A stretch of 64,000 nucleotides of DNA, taken from contig SSNP01000195.1 of NCBI GenBank assembly GCA_006937955.1, positions 248,317 through 312,316 of the forward strand. Direction: 5' to 3'. Source of the stretch: Pachypanchax playfairii. Lineage: Eukaryota; Chordata; Actinopteri; Cyprinodontiformes; Aplocheilidae. A model generated the notes under the pieces. It saw only the letters and a program-made list of their open reading frames with translations, was not told the DNA's origin and ran no database searches. Positions 11,631 through 25,477 of the stretch are shown here, in pieces. Each line of letters starts with the position of its first letter. Within the stretch, counting starts at the first letter, position 1. The position numbers and the translations under genes were made by a program.

Positions 11631-13487
11631 GGTGAACATCTGTCATATCAGACTGCATGAAAACAAATTATATGAAGCAAATCCTAAATACTCTAACAGT
11701 AAAAGTAAATTGATTAAAACAGAAAGAAAGGATAAGGACAATTGCTTTACCTAATTTAGAAAACCTAAATTAATTTTAATTAAATTAAAATTGTAGCTCC
11801 TTCATCCTTAGTTCATATTGTATTCAGCCTGAGGTATCACAGAGCTGATAAACATGTATATGCATCTCACCCCCCCCCAACCAAAAAATAAAAAGAAACT
11901 GAACATAGGCTTAATTTTCTGGCTGTAGAACAGGTCGGTTGGTTCCCTGAGCTGTCAGAACAGTGACTCACTGACTGATCTTGCACATCGAGTGTAGGCT
12001 CGGGTGCAGATACACCTTTCTGACTTATCGCAGTGGGCAAAGTATGGTGTAAATAAGATGATTAATGATGGTTGATTTAACTGCTTCAGGGTCCTGAAAT
12101 TGGTCATGCTGGCTCAGTGTCACATTGCCTTGACTTACAGCGACAGCCAAGCAGAACATGCCAACGTTACAAAGCATACCTTTCAGTTCCTTGCTCAAAT
12201 CTGTGAGGTTTTTCCTGCCTATCTCATTCTCTGAAAAAAGACAACAGGCTCATTAGGCAGCCTCTGATTTTCTTTCTAATTCTCTGAAGATTGGTAGTAG
12301 ACAGAGAAAGATTTAATATATAAATTGAGTGTGTGCTGAGTGCATAATTTGAACAACTGGAAAATTATTAGCTGTTTGCCTTGGAATATTACTGACAACA
12401 TTCCAAGGTTATTAAGTGATGATTTGTTGAGACTTTAAGATGGCACATATGGGTTTTTGGACTAACAAAAGCCTAATAGCAACACAAAGGCTTGTTAGAG
12501 TGAGTTCTTCATGCTTCAGAATGAAACATGAACTAAAGAATTTCCTGGTGATAGAACAGAATGGATATGGATATATTACTGTAATGTTAATAGGGAATAT
12601 ATGGAAAAAGGAATTAAATCATAAAGGGACACTTAAACTGAAAAAAATGTAAATGGCAAACGAATGGTGTTAGCTGTTTTTATTTTACTCCTTTTATTTT
12701 TACCAACTGACTTTTGTCATGAAATATGGTTTGTGTTGTTTAACATGCCATTGAAACATATTTATGGAGTTGATATATTTACATCTGCTAAAAAAGAACA
12801 CATGGCAAAAAATCTGCTTCCACAGCCAGCTCTAATACCTGAGAGGCCACTCCAGGGCAAAAACAAGCTGCCTTTCTGGTCTAGCAGAATAACATATTGA
12901 CTATCTGGCAGCATTTAGACCACTTGGCTGGCAGGTGTCTAGTTGTGGAAGCCAAAACTCCTCTAAGAGAGTAACATAATAGCAATGGCATGGTCTCAAC
13001 TGGTACCCTGTGCTGTAATAATATTTGTCAACACCATTCTGTCTGTGAAAGCCCACAGGCACTATGAAAAATAGTATATTTATTTAAAAAATACTATTGT
13101 TTAGGGCTCTTGTTATTTTCAAATCTTGACAGCATGTTAAGGCAGCTCTACAAAGTCATCAGTATGTAGTAAATAGTGGAAGAGGCTCTTTTTTAGCGAC
13201 CATTATGGACTCTTCACTGCTTAAACTTTGTGCAGGGAAAATGAAGCAGTTAATTCTTCTGTGAGGCAGGTAAAGTCTGGAGAATTTTGCACCACTCTTA
13301 TTTAATATTTATGTCACTCAGAGGTCTAGCTTTGCCTTTCAGCCCAGCACACACATTTTTCATTGTAATACATATTTTCTCTAAACCCTAACTCAGCAAT
13401 TACTGGTCTGTGATCCAGATATGGTCCCAAATAGAGTCTTGTATGTTTCACAGACTTTTACAATTAGATTTCACATGGTTATTGGGC
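11631..13487. other. Anonymous AT-rich DNA, no gene seen
   Basis: Includes a C-run near 11871 and A-rich stretches. Short frames at 12440-12900 have no recognisable domain and biased, low-complexity composition. Confidence 0.5.
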
Positions 13488-14752
13488 CCAAGCACTGAAG
13501 GTGGTGCAAAGGCCTATTGTATCCTCACTGTTTTTTATTATTATTCTTAAGGAAAAAGACTTGCATTTTTCGTGGCTTTTGCCGTCCCAAAAACTCATGA
13601 GACTCTGGCTACCCCCCCTAAAAAAATCGACGAAACATTTGCGAAATTTTAGGTTTTGCGGCTGTGCGTAGCCTCCTTCCGTCATACACACCAAATTTCA
13701 TACCACCTATTGGTGGGGCTCTTCCAACTGCTTTTATGTACAGGTATGAAATTTGGTGGATTGATAGAATATATGATTACGATCAAAAAAGTCTCTTGGA
13801 GGTGTGGTCTAAATTCAACAGGAATTCGGCCATCTTGGAAAAACCATGGGATATTTTGGCGTTTTCAAGCCTCCTATTTGGGCAAACTCCTCCTACAGTT
13901 TTGTATGTATTCACACCAAACTTGGTCAGTACAGTCTCAAGGCATGAGGGATAAAAAGTTATCAAAAGACTACAGAATCATTACGGTGTGGGCGGGGCAT
14001 AACCTCAAAGTTTGACTTCTCGCCAAAAACAGAAAAATGCTAATAACTTCTACAAAAATGACAGGATCTTCACTAAAATGCTTTTGGATGATGGCAGTTG
14101 GTTCTTGATCAAAGTTATGGTGTCATATTTATGGTGCATTCGAATTGCCCAATGCGTCCAGGCAGCAGGGCAGCTAGATTACATGTAAAGTCTATGATAC
14201 TAAGCAGCAGGTTTTTGCACCCTTTTCAACTACATTGAAATACAGTCAGATCTTTTAAAATATTTCAACTAAATTAAACTCTTTCAAATCTATTTCAGTT
14301 CTCTTTAACTTAAAAACTCCATTCAACTTTTTCAGCTGCATTTAACAAATTTTTTTCAGCTCCCAGCATTCACACTGCATTTCCACAGGAAATGCACTTC
14401 ATCTAGTTTGTGATAACTTTACCCCCGCCCACTGGGAACCAAAGGCGTCACCTTTTGGTTATAGAGGTGTAACTCAGCAATTACTGACCTGATCAACTTC
14501 AAAATTGTCTCAGATTCCAGAAAACAACTTGGTCTAACAATCTATGAAATAAAATTGACTTTTCGTCAGGAGGCGTTGTCTACGTTTCCCACTAAAGTTG
14601 GACATCGCAAAAAATCACAATTTGTGCTGCTAATTATGCAATTCCAATCGGATTGGTACAAAACTTCTTAGGATGGATCGTGGTCTGGGCCTGGACCAAT
14701 CTGAGTTGAAAAATCTGGGAGGCGTGACTTGCGCCCCCTTGTGGATGCTTAA

Positions 14753-15630
14753 CTCATTCAGTGCCAGCCACTTTCAGATTTAATATCCCCCTCAGTCATA
14801 GGAAAAAATCTTCTGTGGGCCTTCAAAATTTAGTAAAAATGCTAAATATCTCTGGCACTATGTGAATTCTGAAACCATCAACACAAAATTTAGTCTTTCT
14901 TTTGTCAAAAGCAAACAAAAAAAAATTTTTCTACCTTTCTGTTATTTAGTAATCTGCAGTACAAAAGAGATAATGAGCTAATGAGCGTTTTGTGTAAAGA
15001 GGTTTTTCAAGCAGTTCAGTGACTTTGGTGCAAATATTTCATGTTTCAATGATTCATGCATCTGAATTATGTTTTATTACTATGAAAGTAAAAAAGCAAC
15101 AGTAAAAACTTAGTTTTGATAGTTTATTTTATGTCTAAAAAGAGTAATTTATAGACAATTTCAACATTTGAATAAAATATAAGAAAGAAAGCAGCAAATT
15201 TCTGATTTAGATACTCTGTGTGTGTGTGTACGTGTGTGCGCATGCATGTGCCTGTGTGAGTGCGCGACTTAATCACTTTGCCTTCCCCAACGGCCATTCG
15301 TTTGTTTATGAACACTTACCGTGTGTTTTATTTTAGAAGAACCTCAACGTCAGGCTGGAGACATCACAAGTCCAAAAATGATGAGCTGGATCAAAAACCA
15401 CGCAACCTTCGATACAATACTCATTCCCAGTAGATCCGACGTCACGCTGGAGGGATTTTATCCAGCAGCCCCCAAAATGCTTTGTGGGATTTAAGCCAAT
15501 AAAAGCTGTAGAGACGTCAAGATGTCTATGGCACTGAGCGTTCGGATTCAGTTTAATGTCTATAGACGTCTATGGCACTGAGCGTTCGGATTCAGTTTAA
15601 TGTCTATAGACGTCTATGGCACTGAATGAG
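14753..15630. mobile_element. TTAA-flanked TIR element nested in the 785-bp repeat
   Basis: TTAA followed by CTCATTCAGTGCCA on the left is mirrored by TGGCACTGAATGAG then ATAA on the right. The flanks rejoin into the 785-bp repeat unit, which supports insertion. The interior has a (GT)n run near 15219-15240 and a 44-bp minisatellite at its right end. A TTAA target suggests a piggyBac- or Kolobok-type MITE. Confidence 0.65.
15515..15625 (+). repeat. 44-bp minisatellite inside the TIR element
   Basis: Units containing GTCTATGGCACTGAGCGTTC and GGATTCAGTTTAATGTCTAT repeat about 2.4 times. The last partial unit merges into the TIR (GGCACTGAATGAG), so the minisatellite seems to have grown from the terminal repeat itself. 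Confidence 0.75.
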
Positions 15631-17019
15631 ATAAATGTATAGCCCCACCCACTGCTTTCACTTAGTATTCTGAAATTTGGTATACAGACGGACCACACCA
15701 GGACCTACAAAAAAGCCTCTTGAACCCACATCCTGAAGACAACAGGAAGTCGGCCATTTTGGAAAAACTGAACATTTTGCCATTTCACACGTCTCGCATC
15801 TGAGCTAACTCCTCCTACAGATTTTAACCAATCTGCACCAAACTTGGTCAGTATGTTCTTTAGGCATGGGGTAACAAAAGTTTTATAAGGATTGTACAGA
15901 TTCTCCTTAGTTTGAGCATAGCTTAACCTCAAATTTGGCCTTCAAGCCAAAAAAATCAGAAAAAACTCTTATAACTTCATGAATATTTCTCAGATCTAAA
16001 TGAAAATGTACATGGATTATCACAGTGGGGTCCTGAACAGAACTATGCATTGAAATTTTGGCATAACTTTAGCCCTGCCCACTGAGACCCGGAAGTCTCA
16101 TATTTTACTCTTTGGGGTCATACTCTGGCATACATCAACAAATCTATAACGACCAGGCTCAGAAAACAGCCAATGAGTAGATCTAAGATGGTTCACAATT
16201 TTAGGGCTCTAGCATTTATGGCATCACCACAGTGCCACTTTAAAGTTTGATGTCTCGCCATCAACACATTTCTTGCGGTAAAATCAACATGCATGATCAG
16301 ATCAGGACAAAAATAGGATGAATCTTTGTAAGGACCTTAACATACCTGAGTTGAAAAATCCTGTGGGTGTGGCAAATTGCTTCAACAGCGCCACCTTTCT
16401 TCCGATTTTTTGCCTTTAAATTGCAAGCCCCCCCACTGCTTTAATTGACAGTCATGAAATTTAGTACACTTATGTATCATCTCAGGACCTACAAAAAAGT
16501 CTCTTCGACCCATGTCCTAACTATCACAGGAAGTCAGCCATCTTAAAATAACTGTCTATTTTTAGATATTTCACACCCGTGGGATTTGAACCATCTACTG
16601 CTACGTACTTTTATCGATCACCATGAAACCTTGTCAGTACAGTGTTAAGGCATGTGCGATTATGTAATTAAAAAAGACTAATTCTATCTTAAAATTTGTG
16701 GACGTGGCTTCACTTTAAACAAAGCAAAAAAAGCTGTTATAACTCCCTGATAATTTCATAGATTGATACCAAAATGCATATGTAGGATCACAGTGACTTC
16801 CTATATACTCATATTTTGTCATAACCTTTGCCCCGCCCACACAGAATCAGAAGTGTCCATTTTTACTCTTTCAGGTCATACTTAGGCCTTCTTTAAAATA
16901 TACGCTTGAAACTGGTTCAATTTACAGCCATTCACATGTTTTAACACTGTAGAAAAATAAAGTGTTAAGATGTGGCCAAGGCAAATTTTGAGGTTTTACC
17001 ACAATATATTTGGAAGAAT

Positions 17020-17215
17020 CACCAGTATCAGTGGATCTGAAGAAGCCTCTGACTGAAGACACCCTGTTGTTGACTTACTGTGTTGTCAAGAGGATTCACA
17101 GGATTTTCCATGACAGTTTTTATTTGTTCCTTCAAACATTTTTGGATAATCATCTCTCAAGACTCCAGATCAGTCCCCACAACATAATCAGTCTCCTTTA
17201 TAAGTTTCTTTAACC
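17020..17215 (-). pseudogene. Second LINE 3'-region fragment
   Basis: The segment matches 4105-4290 at reduced identity (CTGACTGAAGACACYCTG, TGTTGTCAAGAGGAT, CTCAAGACTCCAG). It is therefore a fragment of the C-terminal coding region of the same LINE type, on the minus strand. Neither the endonuclease part nor the tail remains. Confidence 0.55.
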
Positions 17216-17463
17216 TGTTTAGATAATTTTTTCTGATCCTGCACTGCTGGTCATCTTGTTCTTTACACAATCCTTCAGCTTCACAGACTTCCGTCTGTCT
17301 ATGAAGTTGTACTACAAGTTGTTAAACAGGTTGAATTGTGTTAAAACAGATTGAATTGCATATGAGATAATAATAATAATAGAATAATATAATTAAATTT
17401 GTCAATGTAAACAAGTATTTTTAGTGATAACACCAAATAAAATACAAAAATAACCAAACCCCA

Positions 17464-18045
17464 TTAAAGAGGCCCTTCCATTAACAATGGTTTTTCTGAG
17501 GTTTCTGTTGAATATTTTAGCTCCACAGGTGTTCTTACCTTCATAGTGGGTGTGAAAACAGATCAACAACTTGTCTTTAAGTTTTTATCTCTCAAACTTC
17601 GCAGGTGGCGATAACACCCGAGTTCGAACGGCCTGTATCTGTTTCGTCACAACTCCTTTGTTCTTTAGTATTCGGCTGCTACCGCAGTTGAAACCACGCC
17701 TAGCATGCTGCTCACTAAAAAGCTGTAGCATAAGACATTGCAAACAGGAAGAGAGAACGTCTGCTGTTGCCATGCGCAGCGGGGCAGGACACAGTATACC
17801 TTGCTCTCATAGGCTAGTTTGTTAGCCAATCTGAGTCCAGCAAATTTGAATAATGAATATGAACAAGCTGCTGCCAAAGCCTGACGAAAGGAGCCGGAAC
17901 CAGCCGAATTTGAATGCAGACAGATTGAAAGGTCTGTTAATAAGTGTTTCCTGATGTTTTTTAGATATAAAATGTTTCATATTACAGGTTAATTCTTAAG
18001 AAATAACCACAAAGTCCTGAAATGTGTATGAAATGGCCTCTTTAA
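17464..18045. mobile_element. T2/Kolobok-like MITE, family 1, complete copy
   Basis: It begins TTAAAGAGGCCCTTCCAT and ends ATGAAATGGCCTCTTTAA. The TIR is about 17 bp and TTAA sits at both edges (17464-17467 and 18042-18045). It shares its whole interior plan with 3429-3856 and 25478-25818, including CCACGCCTAGCATGCTGCT. At 582 bp this is the most complete of the three. Confidence 0.75.
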
Positions 18046-18561
18046 ACAGATTTACATGGATTGGCTGTTCTGAGACGTGTTTGGATTTTTGGACACCAAA
18101 TAAATCTACACTGACACATTGAATAATTTGTCTTTTATATAAAATCCAGTTTCCATCCAATATATACTTTGTATGTTTCTCATTTGAATAAAAATAATAT
18201 TTAATACAGTATTATCTATTTTAGACAGATATTCTGAGGAATAAACATATTTTCACAAATGAGTATTAGGAATCAGAAAGACAAATGAGATTGCTCTCCT
18301 CACCCATCCAGCAACTTTTATGATAAATTTTAACTTTGATGAAAGTCACACCTTTCCTCAAGGCCTCTGTATACAACAACCCAATTAGCTCTAAATATAG
18401 CTTGTCCTAGCTGAATGGAAGTGAACTTCAGTAATTATCACCTATCATTGCCAATGTACACCCACATGCATGCATGAACAATGTGATTTTTTTATGTCTT
18501 AAAACATTACAATGAAACCAGGACATTGTGTTAACATTACCATGTGCAGTATGCATGTTCC

Positions 18562-18700
18562 CAGGGCCGGCCCAAACCTTCTTGGGGCCCTAAGCTAAAT
18601 TTGATTTGGGGCCCTACCTTGGCTAGTAATCTACTGTCTTGATAATTCACACATGTACAATAAATGTATGTCTTTATTTTCAAAGCTATCATTTTGAGTA
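18562..18700. repeat. hAT-like terminal fragment
   Basis: CAGGGCCGGCCCAAACC and CTTGGGGCCCTAAGC resemble the end of hAT-type non-autonomous elements. No matching right end was found; a Tc1-like terminal fragment begins at 18959. Confidence 0.4.
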
Positions 18701-18958
18701 TATAGATGTTAATCCACAGTGAAACTCACTGAAGGATGAACATGGAATCAGACCAAGTCACAGGTTTGCAAATTTGCAGAAAATGTTGTTATTTAAAGCA
18801 ATAGCTTCTAAATAACGACTCAGAAAAGCAACAGTGAGAGAATCTTGCAGAATTATATCAGTGGAGATTATATCATCTAAATGTTATTATGATTTTACCC
18901 ATTTCTGGATTTTGACCTTATATGGCAGTAAATGAAAAATTGTTTTGTTGTTTTATTT

Positions 18959-19060
18959 ACACTGCCCAAAAAAATAAAGCAAACACTTAAACAACACGAT
19001 GTAACTCTAAGTCAATCACACTTCTGTGAAATCAAACTGTCCACTTAACAAACAAAATGT
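18959..19060. mobile_element. Tc1/mariner terminal inverted repeat remnant
   Basis: TACACTGCCCAAAAAAATAAA followed by AAACACTTAAACAACACGAT and AGTCAATCACACTTCTGTG is recognisable as the terminal repeat of a Tc1-like family common in fish and amphibians. It is truncated after about 100 bp. No transposase follows. Confidence 0.55.
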
Positions 19061-21901
19061 GCAAACGGGGAGCAATAGTCTCCTCCCTTCAGGTTGGCCC
19101 ATGGGTCCCCTAGCCAAAATAAATAAATAAATGGAAGTCAATAGAGCGCTAAGTTATTTTCTACTTCACTTTTGCCTCTTTACCACTGACAGAACACGGC
19201 ATGGCTCAGTTTACTTTAGCCCCCCGCTGACCATTTTCCACCGTCATTTCGTGCCATTCTATCGTCTTTTTTCGGACCACCTCTGCCATAGTCAGAAGGC
19301 CAAAGCAGGCCAGCACACCCACCTGTGTACTGATTAGTCCAGTAAACTGATACTAGTGACACGACTACCTACGTAGTGGTACCCACTGATTGGCCTGACT
19401 ATGATCACATGATGTGATGTCAAGCGTTTGATCTCTCCGCCAGCAACAATGGTAGCTTGTTCACTATATTCTTTTTTTTACCTGTCCTGTCCTGATGTAT
19501 TTGGCAAACAGAATTGTGGGTCTGGGTGCTGATTTATTCTTACAACAGTTAGGGTTGAATTTACCCCTCCTGTTGTATGATCTTGGGAAGGTTGCAGGAA
19601 GTTTCAGTTTACTCGAGAAGAGCTGGGGCAGTTATGTGAGCTCTTTGCCATGGACTGAATCAATGTCTGAATGACGATCAGGTAGGAATTCTCTTCATTT
19701 ATCAGTCAGTGTGATCAGCAGGGCTGAAGAGCATGATTAGTGAGCCGAACGTGTGACATTTCGTTGTCCTTCTCAGGGAGGACTGGGAATCACAGTGGGT
19801 TTGGTTAGGAGTTTTTGTGGCATCGGCGTGCATGCGGGGGTCACAAGCCTGGCACCCCGATGGCTGGAGGCCTTGTTTTGTTGTTGTGGTGTGTGGTGTT
19901 CATGTTTCATATTCTACCTTTTAAGGGGCAAGATCTTGCCTTTCTCACCTCTGACTGGTTAGAAGTGCTCTTACATTATTGGCTATATTTTGGGGGAGGA
20001 AGTCCCACCTTTTTTGTCTCTGATTGGCTACAAAGCCTCTCCAACAACTGCAAAACATCACTGGAAAATTTGCAAGAGCAAACTTTCAGCTGATTTATTA
20101 GTCATGTTTGGATTATTGGATTATACCCACCATAAAGTGACAGCACACACTTACCACAGTGTTAGATGGACTTGGATTACTTCTGTTGGTGTTGGTATTA
20201 CAGTGATGCTTTAGTCAGGAAATGGGAGGAGATACCCCAGGGGACTGTCCATCATCTCATAAGAGCCCAAACATTGTCAGTATACAAGCATGTGGGGCCA
20301 AACAAATTACTGAAAGTCATTTTAAGTTACAGTAATTTTGTTTCAGCAAATTAGACCAGCTTGCTGTATCAGATCTTAGTTTGAATTTCCTGGTGACTTT
20401 GAACCTCTGTTGATCATTTCTATTTTGAAATGATGTGACCTTAAATCTAATTGAGATCTAATGTGATTTAAAAGTCTTTATTTTTTGAGCAGTGAAAACT
20501 TTATATATTTTTATATATATATAATATTAATGGATAAATAACAATATTAAACCCTATTCTCTGGTAAAAAAATGTCAGTTTGTAAGAGTAATTGTTGCCT
20601 ATTTTCATTAATCCTTTTATTACTGTGATTATATTAACTGTAGCAAATGTCTTGAAAATATTCATTGTACAAAATTTCCATATTGTTCTATCCCTAAACT
20701 CAACAATTATCATCTCTGTAGCTCACCATCATGATATTTCTGCAATGAATGAATTACTTTTAAAAAGGTGTAATTAGTCTTACATTCTGTCTTGTAACCA
20801 CATGGTAGAATCAAACAGTTATTCAGTAAGTTGGTATATATGTCAGATAAATAAATGTGTAGTCAATTATTTGGACTGGCAAATTAAAAACATGCAGTCA
20901 ATCAGCCTCACAGTTGGTTAAAATGATCAAAAGCCTGTCAGTTGAATGCATACAAAGTCAATCAGTGGGTTAAGTCAGTGAGACAGATGGAGATGAAGAG
21001 CTCAAAGTGAAAAAAACTAGATGCACCAGCAAACCAGATGGTCACTATGACGGATTCCAGCCCAAGTTAAGCATTTTGCAGCCAACGTATTATCAGACAG
21101 AACCATCTTTCCAGCATCCAACTGCCCTTGAGCACAGCAACTGGGTATGACTGCCATTTTCTTCAGTCTGTGCCATCTTATATTCAATTTAGTTGAATTC
21201 ATGTTTATTACCTCAGCATGGAGGTTATGTTTTTAATCTGAGTTTCTGTTTGCCTGTCGACGATGGACAGTGGACGATACATCAAAATCAGTTCAATATC
21301 TGTAAAATTCACTGATTGGCATTTTTGTTTTGGTAAAATAGTTAATAAAAAAGCTTTGAACAAAAAACTTTGAGTGATTAGGTAGTGCTCAGGGTATGTG
21401 ATGGGGATTTCCTTAGCAATGGCAATAACAAATTTCAGATCATTATCTGTAAAACTGACAGAGCTGTAGCTTTTTTTTTGTTTGATAATTTTGATTTGCT
21501 GTGTGAGCCATCTTGAATTTGTAATGTCTTTGTTTTTATCATAACTTAAATTCACAGGTTAGAGACAAAAATGTTTTAAATTGTTTGGTTTGTTGTTAAA
21601 AAAACAAAGCAGGTAGACAGAACAGTGACAAAAACTCCTCTGGAATCAAATCAGACAAAAGTCTGTGATGAAGAATTCCAATAATCCAGTGAAATTCAGA
21701 TCAAATCCTGTGAAACAGAGAATGGCCAAACCCTTTGTTAGTGGAATAAAATCAGACATGGTGGGTTTATGAAATGGGTCACAACCTTGTTTTATCTGTC
21801 AAATTAGATTTTGTACTTTTGTACAACTTCACGGAATCCATCAGTGTTTTCTAATACATTTAGCAACTATTATGGTTTTAGACATTCTAAGTAGGGGCTG
21901 T
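19061..21901. other. Anonymous DNA, no gene seen
   Basis: Reading frames at 19753-20354 overlap one another without domain signatures. ACCTCAGCATGGAGGTTATG near 21211-21230 resembles the end of another dispersed fish repeat but is isolated. Confidence 0.45.
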
Positions 21902-22160
21902 ATGGGGGCACAGGTGGTAGCACTACTGCCTAGTAGCAAGAAGGTTGAAACTGGGCTGGGACCTTTCTGCATGGAGTTTGCATATTCTCCTTGTGCATGT
22001 GTGGGTTTTCTCTGGAGACTCTGGCTTCTTCCCACAAACCAAAAATTTGCATGTAGGTTAACTGAAAATTCTAAATTGGCTCAATGTGTGTATGTCACTC
22101 GTTGTTTTTCTGTATCTGGCCCTNAAGGTGATGGACTGACAGCTTGAAGAGGCCCAATGA
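21902..22160 (+). repeat. SINE-like dispersed repeat, copy 2
   Basis: It shares CTGGGCTGGGACCTTTCTGC and TGGAGTTTGCATATTCTCC blocks with 1757-1890. It extends further into the family body (CTTCTTCCCACAAACC, TGTAGGTTAACTG, CTAAATTGGC, GGTGATGGACTGAC). One ambiguous base (N) lies at 22124. Confidence 0.6.
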
Positions 22161-25100
22161 CCACTGGAAATAGACACCACCTCCCTGTGACCATGAACAG
22201 GATTAATGGGTAAAGAAAATGCCTGACTGACATTCTAATTACCGTTAACATTACAGAGTAATGGATTAATTGTTGTTGGAAAAAATCCATCAGTTTCCTA
22301 GAAGTAATGTTTTTTTTTTAACATCATTAGTTTATTGTAACTTCCCAGGTGGTGACAATTCAGATACATTGTGCTAATGCTTTACTTTTTGATTTGATAA
22401 TAGAATGATAACAGAAAAATAATTTAGGAGTTTATTCTTCTTTTTTTCTAAACCCATGGTGGACTGTGCACTGAGACAGTTGGCTTGCATCTTTTAATGA
22501 ACAGTTCTGAAAATCTACAAAGAATGTTTACAGCATTTGAAAAAAAAAAGGTTTCACTGATCCTACACGTGATATTTTCTGTGGATCACAATATAAAAAA
22601 CACAAGTTTTGAAAAATTACAGTTTAATAATTTGAATATCTATTTACTTCATACAATGACTGTACTTACACACTAAAGGTGAGACTGGAGTGTTTAAAAT
22701 GCTTATGTTTCTTTAATCTAAAAGTTTTCCCTGGCATGGATGGAAAATGTAGTTGAGAGGAACATACAGACTCATTTCCCTGTCTAAAACAGACTATTGG
22801 ACTTTGTTCTTTTCTTTGTATGAGTCTTACCTTTCCACAGTGGAGGTGATACTTTGTTCATATGCCCCTCACATAGGCATAATAAATTTAAAACTTTGTC
22901 TTGTGTCATTATTACCTGCTGGAGCACCATCTGTTCACTGACACAGGCAGAGATCTGTGCCAGGTAGACACACGCACACACACACACATACACACAGTCT
23001 GAAGGGTTGCCAGGTGGTAGATTTGGACCCTATTAAGATGTGAGACATGAAGCAAACACACTAGGGGTGAGTGCATTTATACAGTTTCCAAGTTTAAATA
23101 TACATGTACATATGTGTTTGCAAAGTAGAGTATTCATCCCTGTGTGTTTGTGTCCAGATCTACAAACATGGCTTATATAGAACAGGGTAATGAAGTAGCT
23201 GGTGAGCATTAGGCGTGCTCCCGTTTGTGTCAGGTACAGATGGTAGAGGCCATCAGCCATCACACCAAGCCAAGTGGTGTAGCTTCTGGTTAAGAATAGC
23301 ATAGAGAAAAATAATTAAACTCACAACCTACACTGCTTTACTGCCAAGATCCTAATGCTACTTTGAGAAATTCAGAATTAATTTGAACACTATTACTAGG
23401 AGGAAATAAATTCCATTAGATTTATGCAAAATACAATACAACTAGAATATAATATTCATGATCATTGTTTTGGAATTCAAAGACTGGAAAAAAATCTGTA
23501 CTGAAAAGTAGAATATTTGAGCTTGTTTATTTGTTTAAACTCACGGAAATGCTTATCAATATGTACTAACCACTACATCACTTAGCCTGCATAGTTGAAT
23601 TTTGAATAGTATAATTTGGAAACTTTTCTTAGTCATACTCTATATTTTTTTATTTTGAGGAGACACAGATATCATGCAGTGCTCTGACTCTGTCTTTTTA
23701 TTACAATGGAACAAAAAAGTACTGAAATCTTCATAGGCAGTTTAGAAAAGTAATAAAATTGAAACACTTCTCTTGGAAAAGTTATATTCCAGAGTTAGGC
23801 AAATTATTTCACAATATCTTTGAAATACTTTCTTATGTAATATCGTGTTCTCAATGGAGCATGCAGCCAAAGCTGTTATTTGCGTGACATTACATTTACC
23901 TGGTAAGTTTCTTGCAAATCATGTTTCATGTAAAATTTCAGTGATTACGGTTTCATAAATTACAGATAAAAAAACATCCCTCCCCACATTACTCTATCAG
24001 AAGGGGCAGTTATAGAACAACTTTTATACTGTGACAGAAACTTTCTGAGGCTTGTAGTGTCCAAATTACTGTTAATCAATTTACGTGTGTGCATCCATTT
24101 GATTTAGTTTTGTATTTTATATTGAGATTTGCTTTCAAAAATGTAGGGTTTAGAATGTCACCTCACCGTTCAGTATAACATGCTTTTTCCCTATAGTTGT
24201 GTTTTTAAGGTTCTGTTATTGTGCGAAACAAAAGACTAGACCCAACTATCCAATAAAGTAAGGACCCATTGCTCATCTTCATTGTATTGACTGAACTAGT
24301 TGCATACCATCTTAATGAAGACTGATATATCAAGTTGGCAATTAAAGGAACTGCATGTTGTTGCATTCAAGTACATAAAAGTTTCTGCCTAATTCAAATT
24401 TACTGCTGCCAGCTGTTTGTTTTTCTGAGGGGACCAGGTTTGAATAAGTAATTTAAATGCAGTACAGCGAGTTGCAAAAAATGTTAAACTGTCCTAGAAT
24501 TAGAAAATACAGAATATGAATATTGTCCAGCTTTAGTCTTCGAAGGTTTAGTTTCAAATGTTAGTCATCTGTTTACAAAAAGTAGATGGGATGTAATCTT
24601 TTGTATTTGTGTGGGTTTGTGTATGTATGTCTTCAGTGGTTCCAGCTACACTTAGAGTATAACCTCAGGCTATCATGAGATTTGAAAGTGTTACCTTTCA
24701 AATGGTGCCATAACAGCCTTTTTTTTAAAAAAAAAAAAAAAAAAAAAAAGCTTGGTAAGCATTGTGTTGGCACTTTTTATTTGTTCAGCACAAAGTAACA
24801 AATGGATTGATAGAAAGTTTTAGTGCTTACAACCTATCGATGACACACAAACACACGCAACACAAAAGTTAGCATTAAAATGAATAAAACCAGTTTCCTG
24901 CATGTCTCATAGTTAAAACTTACAAGGCAAAACTGGAACTTAATTAAAGTACAAAAGCTAAGTATTCTTTAAAAAGCCCTTGTAATTAAACACCATTGGG
25001 CTATTTGTGTGTTCCTTTTGACTCACATTACTTTATTGTGTCTATTTTATATGGCATGAAAAGTTACTGTTTTTCAACAACACTCGGGTTGACCACTGTA

Positions 25101-25477
25101 GATGTGGGGGCATGGAACAGAATAATAATAAAGAGGATTTGTCATTAATTTTCCACAGCCTAATTAGCTGTGGCAAAACTGCAATTTATAGACTACGGGA
25201 GGGTGGGGGGCAGGAATAAGAATAGTGATGACAAAAACATGCTGGGGTGAAGAATTTGTGGTGTGTTAGTGGTTAATAGAATGACAAAGCACAATAGACC
25301 AAGAACCTATTTCACTGGAAATTGCAGTATGAAATCAAATCAACCTCTTTGAGTGTAATGAAAGTGGCCTGGACCTGCTCTGTAATTAATCCTTGAATTT
25401 AGCGAGCAAAGTACAAACAGGATTTAGGTTAGAAAAGTGGGTTGTGCTGAATGAGTCCTTCTCCTCCTTTTCATATT
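22161..25477. other. Anonymous AT-rich DNA with simple repeats
   Basis: A (CA)n tract lies at about 22970-22996 and a T8-A25 homopolymer tract at 24719-24749. No coding, RNA or inverted-repeat element could be supported in 3.3 kb, which makes this the longest plain stretch in the window. Confidence 0.5.

Larger units (their letters stand above)
13488..16985. repeat. Old repeat of ~785-bp degenerate units
   Basis: The left end GGGCCCAAGCACTGAAGGTG resembles a repeat head widespread in fish. Marker blocks recur in the same order: GGACCTACAAAAAAG-like, ACAGGAAGTCGGCCAT-like, AAACTTGGTCAGTA-like, ATAACTTC-like, then GCCCCGCCCAC-like. They occur near 13.80-14.42 kb, 15.70-16.08 kb and 16.49-16.84 kb. 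Units 2 and 3 are offset by about 785 bp. Units 1 and 2 are about 1.92 kb apart, which returns to about 780 bp once the insertions at ~14135-14405 and 14753-15630 are removed. No conserved reading frame was identified. Confidence 0.6.

Noticed and set aside
13656..14015. 119- and 96-codon overlapping frames as a possible gene
   Set aside because: They fall in the degenerate 785-bp repeat and are not conserved between its units.
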